Below are positions 26,571-36,873 of a DNA stretch of 64,000 bases, piece after piece. Location of the stretch: positions 18,786,394 through 18,850,393 of the forward strand of contig NC_056765.1 in assembly GCF_018687715.1 (NCBI RefSeq), written 5' to 3'. The notes beneath the pieces were generated by a model. It was not told the origin of the DNA. It saw only the letters and a program-made list of their open reading frames with translations, and made no database searches. Within the stretch, counting starts at the first letter, position 1, and each line of letters begins with the position of its first letter. The stretch is from Carya illinoinensis (taxonomy: Eukaryota > Streptophyta > Magnoliopsida > Fagales > Juglandaceae). Both the position numbers and the translations under genes were made by a program.

Positions 26571-26993
26571 ATGGCTCAACAATCTTCTCATTACCAATAT
26601 ATGAGGTATTCTGCACCTCGTTCACCAGTTGTTTCTGCTTCTTCCATAGGTGCTATAATGCAATCCAATAATGATCTGACTAATAAGTCAGATAATGAAA
26701 TTATCTACGAGCTTGTGAGTCTTGGTACCCGATACTCATCAACTCTTGTCGCATATTCTCAGCGACTGCAATCCAGGATTGGTGGGGTTGACAAACTCCA
26801 CGATAATATTTCTATCCTTCAGAGGCTTCTTATAGTCATGAAGATAGAAGCACTAAAGCGAGAGAACAGAGATTTAAAATCTTTGTTTAACTCTTCTTTT
26901 CGAGTGGCTACTCCTTTAGATAGGAAAGGCATGCAGATTTTTGAAAAACAAGAGCGTTTAAAGATTGAGGCAAAGAGCCTCAAATTTCTGTAA
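26571..26993 (+). CDS. Unknown 140-aa coiled-coil protein, cassette copy 2
   Basis: The frame is open from MAQQSS to a TAA at 26,991-26,993. It shares YSAPRS, GAIMQ, IYELVSLGTRYSS, YSQRLQSR, GGVDKLHDNI, LQRLL and TPLDR with copy 1. The C-terminus (QERLKIEAKSLKFL) is likely ancestral, because copy 1 reaches the same sequence in a shifted frame. Leu/Ile heptads in residues 75-110 predict a coiled coil; no enzyme motif, signal or membrane segment is visible. Two codons are missing near residue 88 compared with copy 1. The surrounding pol genes have decayed or gone while this frame stays open, which could mean recent spread or selection. I know no matching family and assign no function. Confidence 0.65.
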   Translation: MAQQSSHYQYMRYSAPRSPVVSASSIGAIMQSNNDLTNKSDNEIIYELVSLGTRYSSTLVAYSQRLQSRIGGVDKLHDNISILQRLLIVMKIEALKRENRDLKSLFNSSFRVATPLDRKGMQIFEKQERLKIEAKSLKFL

Positions 26994-27007
26994 TTTTGTT
27001 TTGTGAT

Positions 27008-27013
27008 AATAAA
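27008..27013 (+). terminator. Polyadenylation signal of cassette copy 2
   Basis: AATAAA lies 15 bp after the stop codon, followed by ATAATACTTCACAAATATTCAT as in copy 1. Confidence 0.5.
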
Positions 27014-27183
27014 ATAATACTTCACAAATATTCATATTTTTGTTTCTATCTTCTGGTAGATATTTTATGTGCTCCATTTTATTTCTTTAAGGGATTTTCA
27101 TATATATGACATGATCCAATGACTCATATAAATATGCATTTAATCATGCATATCCAAACTCTCGGTAATATTCAAGTTAATAA

Positions 27184-27900
27184 AAACCTCAAGGAGTTCT
27201 ACTGGTCTAGGACTAACTTACTTCTTTATAATCACAACAATCAGTCTTCTTCCTAGGTGGTACTTCGATAACTGACCAGTTAATAACTTAAACTTGAGAC
27301 TTTCTCTCTTATGATTGTCATAACTCTTCTATCCATCATGAGTTATCAATTATTCTAACTCTAAATGATTTGTTCCTAATGTTCACATAAATCTTCAAGA
27401 CCAAGATTTTACTCTCCATATAATAGTTTTCAAAAGAAGATCGATCTATGTATCTATAAAGATAGTGCTTTGCCAGAAATCATTTACTGGCGGCGTGGTA
27501 ATACTATTATCATAAATGAATCCTACTAAGGCTAGAGCTTCTCCTAATCAAATTACTCTTCCAAACACAATTTTTATTGTATTATCAGAATAAAAATAAT
27601 TCTCCAAATATGTGGAATACCATTCATCAATCCTAAATATCCTTTCTCAGATTACTAAAAGGTATTCTATATCTACATTGGTATGAATAATAATACTTCT
27701 GATGAAAATTGTTACTCTTACCACTAGGGTAACAATTCAGCTTCCAAGCTGAATTCTCAAGCACTACCACAATTAATAGAAACAATGACTCTTTTGAATC
27801 AAACAATGTACAATTTACCAACCCCAATGACTTGACCTACTCCAAAATAACAACAATGCAATACTACCATCAATTGCAATCAGATCAACCTTAACTATGT
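27184..27900 (-). other. Gypsy interior without recognisable coding
   Basis: This lies between the cassette and the gag stub. Frames are under 65 codons and no pol motif was seen on either strand. Confidence 0.4.
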
Positions 27901-28194
27901 TTAACCACATATAGGTCCTAGTAAAATACCAGTGACGATACTAGCTCTTGCAATTCTTGGGGCGCCAGCATCTACGTCTCTCTGAGTGACAGCATATACT
28001 CTAATGGGTATGTGCACTAACCGTAGTTGTGGATGTCTAAACACATTGGTCAGCAAACTTATCACCTCAACTAATCCTTCATCCATCGGGAAATTCTGAT
28101 CCTCTTGATTGTTATCTCCCTTAGGATTTCGAGGTATTCTACCATGAGTCATATGTCCTTTCTTGAAACACACAAATATATGTATTAAAACCAC
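27901..28194 (-). pseudogene. Gag C-terminal stub (zinc knuckle region)
   Basis: The minus-strand frame contains CFKKGHMTHGRIPRNPKG, a degenerate CCHC knuckle that keeps one Cys and the His. It is followed by RVYAVTQRDVDAGAPRIARA and SIVTG, the gag-protease border. The same border reads RVYAVTPRDVDDEA ... GVITG in the chromovirus at about 36,260-36,337, so the two elements are related. Everything upstream in gag is missing. Confidence 0.75.
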
Positions 28195-28305
28195 ATACTA
28201 CCTTTCATACCTTAAGAAATTCAAGCCTACTGACGACTAAAATTTCAAGCATAATGTTTGGTGCATTTCCTAAGGACATGTGGATTTACTGCCCAGAGAC
28301 GTATT

Positions 28306-28317
28306 GCTCTGATACCA
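28306..28317 (-). other. Primer-binding site of the non-autonomous gypsy element
   Basis: The minus strand reads TGGTATCAGAGC, a perfect match to the canonical initiator methionine tRNA site, 3 bp from the 5' LTR. Confidence 0.9.
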
Positions 28318-28320
28318 CCC

Positions 28321-31300
28321 TGTGACGCCCCCAAATTTCTGTTTGGGATTAGACGGATATTTGAAGTGTCGAGACATGCAACACAAGGTTACCTGCCCCC
28401 GTTCATGACATATAAGATGCAATGTTCCTAACATACATCTAACATTATGCAATATTCGCAGCGGATAAATTTTTTCTTTAGCAATACTATGCACCAAATT
28501 GAAAATATCCCAAATGCTTAAAACATACTTCATATATAAAGACCCATTGAACAACTAAGATCATAACAATAGTCCAAAATGCTTATGATCCAAAAAGTAC
28601 TGGAGATGCAACTCCATCGTACAAGTAATAATTTACTTTAACTACTATATTAACATTGACGTCGCATCGTCGCTCAGTCAACTGTGTCTAGTTGGTCAGC
28701 TCCTGATTCTCCTTCAGGTCCTGTAACAAGATCTACCATTCGGGAAGAATGGTAGTTGGGACTACCACAGAGAGATTTGATTACAAATCTCAGTAAATTA
28801 ACAACAACTTCCACCCAGGCGAATGATGCATGGATGACAGTAAAAGTATGAATGTATAATCAAATTCATAAGTAATTAAAGTATAACTTGAAGTACAACA
28901 TAGCATAATTGACATAACTTAAATTGAAACGTGAACTGAACTTGACTTGACATGAACTTGATCTGAAACTTGTCTTAACATGAACTTGTTCTGAAACTTG
29001 ACTTAACATGAAAAATACATACTCCACAGTTGTTGTGACCCCATGTACATAGTATAATTGACATAACTTAAATTGAAACGTAAACTGAACTTGACTTGAC
29101 ATGAACTTGATCAGAAACTTGACTTATCATGAACTTGCTCTGAAACTTGACTTAACATGAAAAATACATACTCCACAGTTGTTGTGGCCCCATGTATTTT
29201 ACTTGTAAATACATACTCCACAGTTGTTGTGGCCCCATGTATTTTACACATCACAATGCAGTTAAATACATACTCCACAGTTGTTGTGGCCCCATGTATT
29301 CTACGTGTTACAATTGCTGTAACCCCATACTTCGTGTGCCACAGTTATTGTGGACCCCACGAAACCGAATGTAACTCAAGATGAAACGTGACTGGAATAC
29401 AAAAAGACTGAAGCCCTGACGTAACATAACGTGACTTGAACATAACTTGAAATACATGACCAACTTAAGATAGAAACATTTCGTAACATGGCATAATATA
29501 TAATAGACAACCTATTTAACATGACATACTTGCAGCAGTGAATATTACATGACTTGATATACATGTAATAGATGGCATACTTAGCATGATGTACTTGTAA
29601 TCTACAGCAATACATGACAGAATATATTATGTAACAGATAAAAATTGATGACAGAATAAATTCTGTATAACAGAAAATTACGTAATGACTTGGCATGACA
29701 TGACATATATAATAACACACATACATATACTGTAGTTCTTTTACTTAGCACACATACACAGTAGACTGCTAGTAAGTTAAAAGCTAACCTACCTCGATCT
29801 CCTCGTTTCTTATAAAACCTCAAGCGCGATCACGAGAAACTGTAATTAGTGATTCTAAAAGTTAGCACTAAATCACTAATAATTTGAAATGCGTAAAATA
29901 CTAACTTAAATAGTAAAATTTCCATTTTACTCTCTACATGTAGAAAAATGACCGTTTTACCCATAACTTAAGGATTTTGCATACTAACTCCAAAAGTCAC
30001 TAAAATTTACATGCTTCATGTAAATTTTATCCTCAACTCAAATATCAATTTAGAAAAATTTAAAACTAATCACCACTATTAAAATTCTATAGGACCGAAA
30101 TTCTTATATGCTATTTCCATTGATTTTTGTTTCTAACTTGTTTTGATTAACCTTTTGATCTATGACTTATAAAGATGTGATCTTCAAACCAAACCATCAC
30201 ATGGTTTAAAAAGATGTCCTAAAATATATATAAGTTTCTAATTCAAGATCACATGGTTAAACATTAACCAAAACATAAATTGAGCCAATAACATCCACAC
30301 TTTGGCCTATCAGAATATCTCTTTGCATAAAATTTCATATCTTTGAAACTAACATCAAATATCTTTAAAATAATAATATAACATGTATATAAGATGCTTA
30401 GAATCCTCCAATAAAATTATCAAAGTCATTGGAATAGGTTTAGACCACCAAAGAGTTAAACTTTCTCAAAACAGAAACTGTTTTTCCCCTTCCAGTTTCT
30501 AAGTTTCTAAATCTAAGAAAATCTTTCATCAAAACCTTTAATCATGCAAAAATCCTCAACCAATAATCATATACACATGTTAACAATACTCCATAAAAAT
30601 TTCGGAGCTTGGCCAAAAACTGCAAACTATAACACATTCTCCAGTTTATCTCCCAGAATGACCTTTCTATAGTTTACATAATATTTTACTGACCAAATGA
30701 TCTTCAAATGAGACAAATAAGATATCCACGTAAACTAGACTAAAAAAGGAACAATGTATATGAAAGAGACTTTATGATAAAATAGTTACAAAAGCTTCGA
30801 AATGGGTGTGCAAAAGAACTCCTAAAAGCTATCCGAGAGAGAGTGTTTGGTATTCTTTTAATGGAAAGTGTAAATGAAGATAATTTCATGGGGGTGGCTG
30901 GAGATACTTATGGATGAGATATGAAAGAGATGAGGCTGGAGTTAGAGTTGAGTGTAGGTCTCTCTTACCTAGAGTGAGAGTTAAGTATAGGACTCTCTTA
31001 CTCGATAATATCTACAAAAATCATCTCAAGATATTTTTTACCCAATAATATCCACGAAATTAGCTTAAGATATTTTTATCTAATAATATCCACAAAATTA
31101 ACTTAAGATATTTTTATCCAATAATATCCACAATTTTGAACCGACATTTCGTCCGAAAATATGAAAAAGTGTTATTACGCCATAAGACCTTAAATGACCC
31201 TCCGAGTCTAATGGCACAAACCATAATACATTTTGACACTTCTAACTATCTCCAATAATCAAAAATACACTTCTGATACCATAGTAAATAATAACAGTAA

Positions 31301-31417
31301 CTATGTAGTTAGACTAAAACCTATACGATTAATGGATTCGTGAAAACTTATGGAGTTTTCACGAGGTTCCTAAAGCTAATAGAAATTTTACAATTGAATT
31401 TCTACCAGACTGTTTCA
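28321..31417 (-). repeat. 5' LTR (LTR B) of the non-autonomous gypsy element
   Basis: This 3,097-bp LTR begins TGAAACAGTCTGG (one base off TGTAACA) and ends GGGGGCGTCACA on the minus strand. The right flank is TCCTT. Its minisatellite (about 29,010-29,350) has fewer units than LTR A. Confidence 0.9.
29010..29350. repeat. Minisatellite in LTR B
   Basis: Same unit as in LTR A (ACTCCACAGTTGTTGTGG and neighbours), but only about four or five copies. The difference shows unit gain or loss after the two LTRs were formed as identical copies. Confidence 0.8.
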
Positions 31418-32926
31418 TCCTTAATCCCTCACGTGTTTATAACTCAAAGCAACTCTTGATCTCACATATATAATATGCTTATGATTATATCGAGTCAAAA
31501 CTATACAATTGCCCAGGCTATGAGATATAAAATAACAAGTAAGAATCCAAACAATCTTCTCTAGATGTGATGACCCGTTTTTACGTGTATTTTCACTGAA
31601 TGAGTGTTTTTAATTTAATTAATATATTAGTTCTTTTATGTTAAATTATTGTATTTTAAATTGTTTCTATTTTATTTGATGTGGTGTTTAATTTATTTTA
31701 GTCATTTTACGGTTTTTAAAATCATTTTCAGTGGATCAGTTTTTGGACTCCGGAAGTGAGGACTGGACCTCATTTCTTTTCCCTCATCTTTTTATTTTCT
31801 TTTCTATTTTTTTCTTTTTTCTTTTTCCTTTTTCTTTCTTTTTCTTTCTTTTCTTCTTCTTTTTTTTTTTTTTCCCCTTCTCCTCTCCTACACGCCCGAA
31901 CTGCTCTCTTCCTCTCTCCCATCGCTGTCCGTTGACCCCCCCAGACCTGCCGCTCGTGGGTTACGTGGCTGACACAGCCACCGCCATTCGGTCCCCCTCC
32001 GGTCGGTGATCACCCCCACCAATTTTCAGCTCTGGTCGTGCTGCCGATCACCTCCTACGCCCCCATCTAAGCTACACGACTTTTTGCCATTTCCAGCGCC
32101 GTCGCTCCACCTCTGGCCACCATCTCTTCACAACTTCTTCCCCTACCTCTTGCCGTCTTAACCCACCCAGTAGCTCCCACGAGCTCAACTCTGATCTGCC
32201 CCTTTAAGCTCTTCTATCGCCATTTCCACAACCACCCACGGCCAAAACTCACTTCCTTTAGCTTCATAAATATCTCAAGGCCATTCTCTATCAATTTTGT
32301 GTCTTGGTTAGTCCCCGCTCGAAAGTGGGTAATTTCCTACCCACAGCCACAGTGTAAAATACACTATTACGTTACTTTTTCTCCACCGTTTGCAATGCCG
32401 CGAGTTTTCAAAAAATATCATATAGCGCTGTAAATATTTTCCAAACTCTACTTTTAGATTTAAATATATATTGCTCTTACAATATTTATTTGACTGCTGA
32501 TTGGTTGATTCCAGACTGAGTCTGAGGAGTTCGGGGGTCAGATGGATGAGGACGGAGTTACTTGGTTTGGTTGTTTTTGATTGATTGGTTATTTGTGCCT
32601 TGAGGTTGCATTTACATGGTGCATTCACGTGCATTTTATTTAAATTGAGAAAATCATGTTTTATTGGCGTAAATGGATTTTCGGGTGCGTGTGTATCACG
32701 ACCCCAAGCCGGGATGGGGTATTATCTCGGTGGAGCTCCTCTGGTCACTCGGAAGTGGATAATACTGAGTGACATCCCATAGGTTGTCGCTGGACGACGA
32801 CCGGATCGCACGATACGGTAACGCTGTCGTGTTGACTCCGTGGTCCTTAGAATGGTGGGGACTAGAGGATGGCCTGGTCCAGGGACACGCTAGGCGCGAG
32901 TACTGGGCATCGCTCGTTTAGGTGTC

Positions 32927-34180
32927 TGATGACTTGCAAAAATTTCATATTGCAGATTTTACAAGTTCGCTCGAGCGGAGGCTTTTGGCCGCTCGAGCGA
33001 ATTCAGGCAGATTCAAACGCTCGACTGCCGCTCGACAGGGAGCTCGAGCGGGTTGTTGAAAAACAAAGATTCCTCGAGCGGAGACATTGGCTGCTCGAGC
33101 GAAATCAGGCAGAGTCGAACGCTCGACGCGTGCTCGACACCCCGCTCGAGCGAATATCGTATTTTGACAGATTTTAGGTTTTCCGCCGTGAGACCATATA
33201 AAAGCAATTTTTTACTCTAGAGCTGCGAGTTTTGACTGGAGAAAACTTCTTGGGAGAGAAAAACATAGTTAGAGGGATTCAATTCATCTATTTTTGGAGA
33301 CGGAATTCCAATTATTGCACGTACGTTGGAATCATACACGAGCACGGACGAGAGAAAAGCGTTGAATCGTTCCCTTGAGCTTTTGACGACGAGTTGAGGC
33401 TGCAAGGAGGATTTTTCAGTGTTTATTTTCTTCTTCCCATCTTCTCAGAACAATTATGGTGAATTCGTTTATGTTGAATTCCATTTCTAGCATGAGCTAA
33501 ATTTTCTTCATTCTAGGAAAACGATGTAACCTATTTCTGAACTATGCTTGATTGTCTATGCTAATTTAATACAATTCTCTCTTTGTTTATCTGATTAATT
33601 CTGAATTTATTGCTTCTAATTAACTGGCCATTGATTAGATGATAAGTAATCTTGTGATTTGCTGTCGAAAGAGGGAATCATAGGGTAGATCTTGGATATT
33701 TCAGCATAGGTAAGTATAGAGATCGAAAGACTTGTATGAACCTATGTAGTAATTAAATCATTGGTCTTATTGCGTTCTTGATTATTGAATTTGCATATTC
33801 TTGTGTGAATTGATAACCAAGAGTCAATTCCAATTGACTATCGAAAGAGGCTTTTGGATGAATTAGAGATTTGCTAATAGACAAAAGAGATTTAAATTAA
33901 ATTAGCTGGATGAGAAAAGCATAGTGAAGAAGTAGGTGAAATCGATTTCCTAGAAGTTTTCTTCCCATTAATTTGATCTTCGAACGTCAGTGTTATTTCC
34001 TTTGCACATTTTTCTTTGAGTTGATCTAGTTTAGATTGCAACTACAAAAATCTTAGTGATTCCTCTAGATAAAATCAAGTTTAGTATAATTTTGGTATTT
34101 GGCAAACGTAAGGTTCTAATCCCTGAGGACGATACTCTTCTTATTACTTTACTATAAAACTACGATACTGTGCACTTGCA
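32927..34180 (+). mobile_element. Solo LTR of another retrotransposon, nested in the 5' LTR
   Basis: The 1,254-bp insert starts TGATGACTTGC and ends GTGCACTTGCA. It is flanked by the exact duplication GTGTC (32,922-32,926 and 34,181-34,185), while the 3' LTR shows the empty site TTTAGGTGTCACACGCG. Only one LTR is present and there is no internal region. TATA-like CATATAAAAG at 33,195-33,204 and the 3' phrase CCCTGAGGACGATACTC support plus orientation. The end TGTGCACTTGCA resembles Tat/Ogre-type LTR ends, a weak lineage hint. Confidence 0.9.
32970..33152 (+). repeat. Duplicated 81-bp module with CTCGAGCG palindromes
   Basis: Copies 32,970-33,050 and 33,073-33,152 each start CTCGAGCGGAG and end GCTCGAGCG, separated by 22 bp. 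Together they hold six CTCGAG palindromes and four GCTCGAC variants. They lie about 45 bp upstream of the TATA-like motif, where LTR enhancers usually sit. Confidence 0.85.
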
Positions 34181-34914
34181 GTGTCACATGTGTAGACGTT
34201 ACTTGCGGTATGGCACAGAAGCCAGAGTGTGCGGATGATCCCTAGGGGAGATCATGGTGCATGCAATAATTAGATCAGTTTTATGGTTTTGGCTACGAGT
34301 CATTTTCTGGGAAAATGGTGAGGTTTGGTTTGAGGCTATATGATCTATTTTCTGGAAAAATGGTGGTTTTGATTTGGGTCATTATCTGGGATAATGGCTA
34401 GGACTGGTTTAAAGGTTATGTTTTTGGGCCAAATGGGATTTTGGCATGCGTGGAAAAAATGTGGTTTTTATGGGACATGTGCATTTGCATTCTTTTATGC
34501 ATATTGTTGAGTTTAATATGTTTTTATCTTGTGGCGTTTGGATCTTACTTACCTGCGGCACCATTTTTGGTACCGTAGATTTTGGTGCAGAGTTCGAGGA
34601 GGAGGAGGAGGCTGAGCCCGAGGATGCAGCTCCGCCGGAGTTCTGAGTTGGAGTTATGCTTTATAGTTGGTTTTAAAACTATATTTGTGGTTTGTAATAT
34701 TTTATTATGTATGTTTTGAACCGCTTTGTTTTAAACTAAAAAAAATTCTGGTACTTAGTTATGAGACTTTTGCTATCCGCTGCGCTTTTCTTTTTGTACA
34801 CTTGTTGTATGTACACACACTTGGCACTCGTCGTTAGGGTGGTGACCCGTGTGGTCATCATCCGAACGTCTTGATTTTCCCGTGTCCGTATGCGGGATTT
34901 GGGGGCGTCACAGG

Positions 34915-34926
34915 TGATATCAAAGC
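34915..34926 (+). other. Primer-binding site of the chromovirus
   Basis: TGATATCAAAGC starts two bases after the 5' LTR and differs from canonical TGGTATCAGAGC at two positions, both G to A. Confidence 0.75.
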
Positions 34927-35210
34927 GGTTTGGCTCTGGGTAAAACCACATGTCCCGTAGGTAGTACCATAATGTTTTTTTAAAGTTGTGTTTTAAAAAA
35001 ATTATTTTAAGTATAGTTGCTATTTGATTTGTTTTATTTGTTTTGAATTTATTTGAGCTTGTTTGCTTGTGTTTATTTATTTAGTTATGTTATTGCATTC
35101 TGGTTTCTTTTTGTTTCTTGTTGTGTGGTTTGGTTTTGATTTTTTGGTTTTATGTTGTTGGTTTTATTTGTTTTCTTAAAGGGGGTCAAAGGTTGTGTTG
35201 TGGCAGGAAA

Positions 35211-36337
35211 ATGGTGAGGCCAAGAAAGTCTACTTAAGAGCATCGGGATGATACGCCGAGGGATGATGCTATAGCCCAAGCGATAAGGCAGATGACGGAG
35301 TTTGTGCAACAAAATTTTAGGCCACAACAGGGAGGGCCTTGGCCACAACAAGGAGGTCCTTGGCCACAACAAGGAGGGCCTTGGCCACAAGGAGGGCCGT
35401 GTGGAGTGGTGAAAGCTGGATGCACCTATGAGCACTTTCTAGCGCATAGAATTCCACCCTTCACGGGAGAAGAGGATCCACTACGGGCTGGAAAGTGGGT
35501 TAGAGATTTAGAAAGAACTTTTGAAGTATGTGGTTGCACTGAGGCGCAACAAGTACTCTATGCCAGCTATCTGTTGCAAAGCACCGCTTCTGAGTGGTGG
35601 GATACAAAGAGAGTAATGCTGGAGTCAGAATTGGGATCTTTCGCTGCTGTGACCTAGCAGCATTTTAAGAAAGAGTTTAATGATCGATTCTTTCCCACTT
35701 CCGTGAGGCGGCAAAAAAGCAAGAGAGTTCTCAAGCTTGGTCCAAGGGAGCATGACCATGAAACAGTACGCCCGAAGATTCATAGAGCTTGGGCAATTTG
35801 CTCCCCAGCTCATCGCCATGGAGGAGATGCAGGCCGAGCATTTCCAGGAGGGCCTACGTCCTGATATACGCCGAATGGTGGTCTGCCACCGAATTTCCAC
35901 TTTTCAGGATTTAGTGGACTTGGCCACTCTTGCGGAGCGAGAGAATAATCTGAGTATGGGCTCCCCTCCAGGACATAAGAGGCGGAGTTTTTCTGGTGAA
36001 AGAAGTAGTTCGGGTTTGCCTTAGAAATTTGTTCAGCGGACTGGGACTCGACCACAAGCGGCCTCGAGTGTTCATATGGGAGGACGAGTGCCAGTTTGTG
36101 GAGTTTGTAATAGAGCCCATGTGGGTGACTGCCCTTCGAGAGGGGCTCGATGCTATAATTGTGGCCAACAGGGTCACTTTGTTCGTGAGTGTCCTAAGCC
36201 AGTTCAAGGAAGCTATGGAGGTAGACGTGGTGGAAGAACAAATCAGAGGCAAACAGTGCAAGCCCGGGTATATGCTGTCACACCCAGAGATGTTGATGAT
36301 GAGGCACTAGCGACCCATGATGCTGGAGTAATTACAG
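35211..36337 (+). pseudogene. gag: Gag of the chromovirus (broken)
   Basis: The likely start is the ATG at 35,211 (MVRPRKST), with a stop eight codons later (35,235-35,237). A Gln-Gly-Pro repeat follows (GGPWPQQ units, about 35,325-35,397). The retrotransposon gag domain comes next, with FLAHRIPPFTGEEDPLRAGK and ASEWWDTKR. A stop at 35,655 and a frameshift near 35,715 move to a second frame (YARRFIELGQFAP, RPDIRRMV), broken again at 36,022. The C-terminus has a knuckle-like CGVCNRAHVGDC and the classic zinc knuckle CYNCGQQGHFVREC (about 36,150-36,195). Gag packages the RNA into virus-like particles; this copy cannot. Confidence 0.9.
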
Positions 36338-36434
36338 GTATGCATCTAACTTAATTTAATTTTGGATTTGATTTTTGGTGTGTTTGAGTTTCTTCTTTTT
36401 ATTTGGATTTCATGGGTTAATGTGTTTGGTTCAG
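36338..36434 (+). other. Possible intron between gag and protease
   Basis: After GVITG the frame is left by GTATGCATCTAACTTAATTT, a T-rich 97-bp stretch ending TTTGGTTCAG. Boundaries GT...AG, composition and length fit a small plant intron. At the same gag position the related element reads SIVTG followed by GTATTTTACTAGG and T-rich DNA (27,935 downwards, minus strand). Alternatively it is only decayed linker. Confidence 0.3.
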
Positions 36435-36873
36435 GCAGAGTCCGTTGATATGAATTTTATGCTTGCACTTTGTTTGATTTGGGTGCATCACAGTTATTTG
36501 TATTTTCCACTTTCGCTCGGATGTGTAATTTGGTTACGGAACCTTTGCCGAAATCATTGGTAGTGGCTCTACCAAATGGTGAAGTAGTATGGTGTTCCAA
36601 AGTTGCTTTGGGTTGTCCTTTAAATTTTGATGGTTTTTGGATGCTGATTTGGTTGTGTTTAAGCTGCTGGGTTTTGATATCATCCTTGGGATGGATTGGC
36701 TATACCAATATTCTGTGAGTATTAATTGCATAAGTCGGGTAATTAGCTTTCAGCTTCCAGATGGGGATTATTTGGAATTTGTGGGGAGTAAGCTAAAGGA
36801 AAAGCTGATAGTTATATCGACAAATCAAGCAAGAAGAGAGATTGCATGTGGAGCAGATGTCTTCTTAGTCTAG
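36435..36873 (+). pseudogene. pro: Aspartic protease region of the chromovirus
   Basis: YACTLFDLGASQLFV holds the protease active site, with D-L-G in place of the usual D-S-G or D-T-G. It continues FARMCNLVTEPLPKSLVVAL. A frameshift near 36,630 leads to GFDIILGMDWL, the conserved protease C-terminal motif. The frame then stays open to a TAG at 36,871. Upstream of the active site an in-frame TGA is present (near 36,445). The enzyme normally cleaves the Gag-Pol polyprotein; the changed active site and breaks argue against function. Confidence 0.8.

Larger units (their letters stand above)
26203..27183 (+). other. Plus-strand expression cassette, copy 2
   Basis: Collinear with 4,141-5,410: GTTCTTGTAAATACC start, TCAGGCG(C/T)CGCA motifs (here in two tandem variants, about 26,335 and 26,378), TATA box, leader, ORF, polyA signal, then about 85 bp of antisense copia RT ending CAAACTCTCGGTAATATTCA. 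Copy 2 lacks the extra 335 bp of copy 1. The copia tail inside a gypsy element shows that the cassette travelled from a copia source. Confidence 0.7.
22661..31417 (-). mobile_element. Non-autonomous gypsy element with LTRs over 3 kb, carrying the antisense cassette
   Basis: LTR A (22,661-25,920) and LTR B (28,321-31,417) are near-identical over most of their length and are flanked by the exact duplication TCCTT (22,656-22,660 and 31,418-31,422). A perfect initiator-tRNA primer site, read on the minus strand, adjoins LTR B, and a purine tract adjoins LTR A, so the element is on the minus strand. The interior is only 2.4 kb: a gag zinc-knuckle stub, unrecognised sequence, and the plus-strand cassette (26,203-27,183). 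RT, RNase H and integrase are absent, so it depended on a partner for movement. The minus-strand motif GATTTCGAGGACGAAAT at the 3' end is shared with the chromovirus next door. Confidence 0.9.
31566..34912 (+). repeat. 5' LTR of the chromovirus, interrupted by a solo LTR
   Basis: The LTR is collinear with 39,900-42,007 except for the insertion at 32,927-34,180. A pyrimidine tract of about 110 bp (31,770-31,885) and a short acidic frame near the 3' end (34,446-34,646) are preserved in the other LTR copies. Confidence 0.9.

Noticed and set aside
31731..32009. Phe/Leu-rich open frames in LTRs (also 40,047-40,301, 54,001-54,504 and 60,879-61,382)
   Set aside because: They arise from the LTR pyrimidine tract read as codons and are not conserved as protein.
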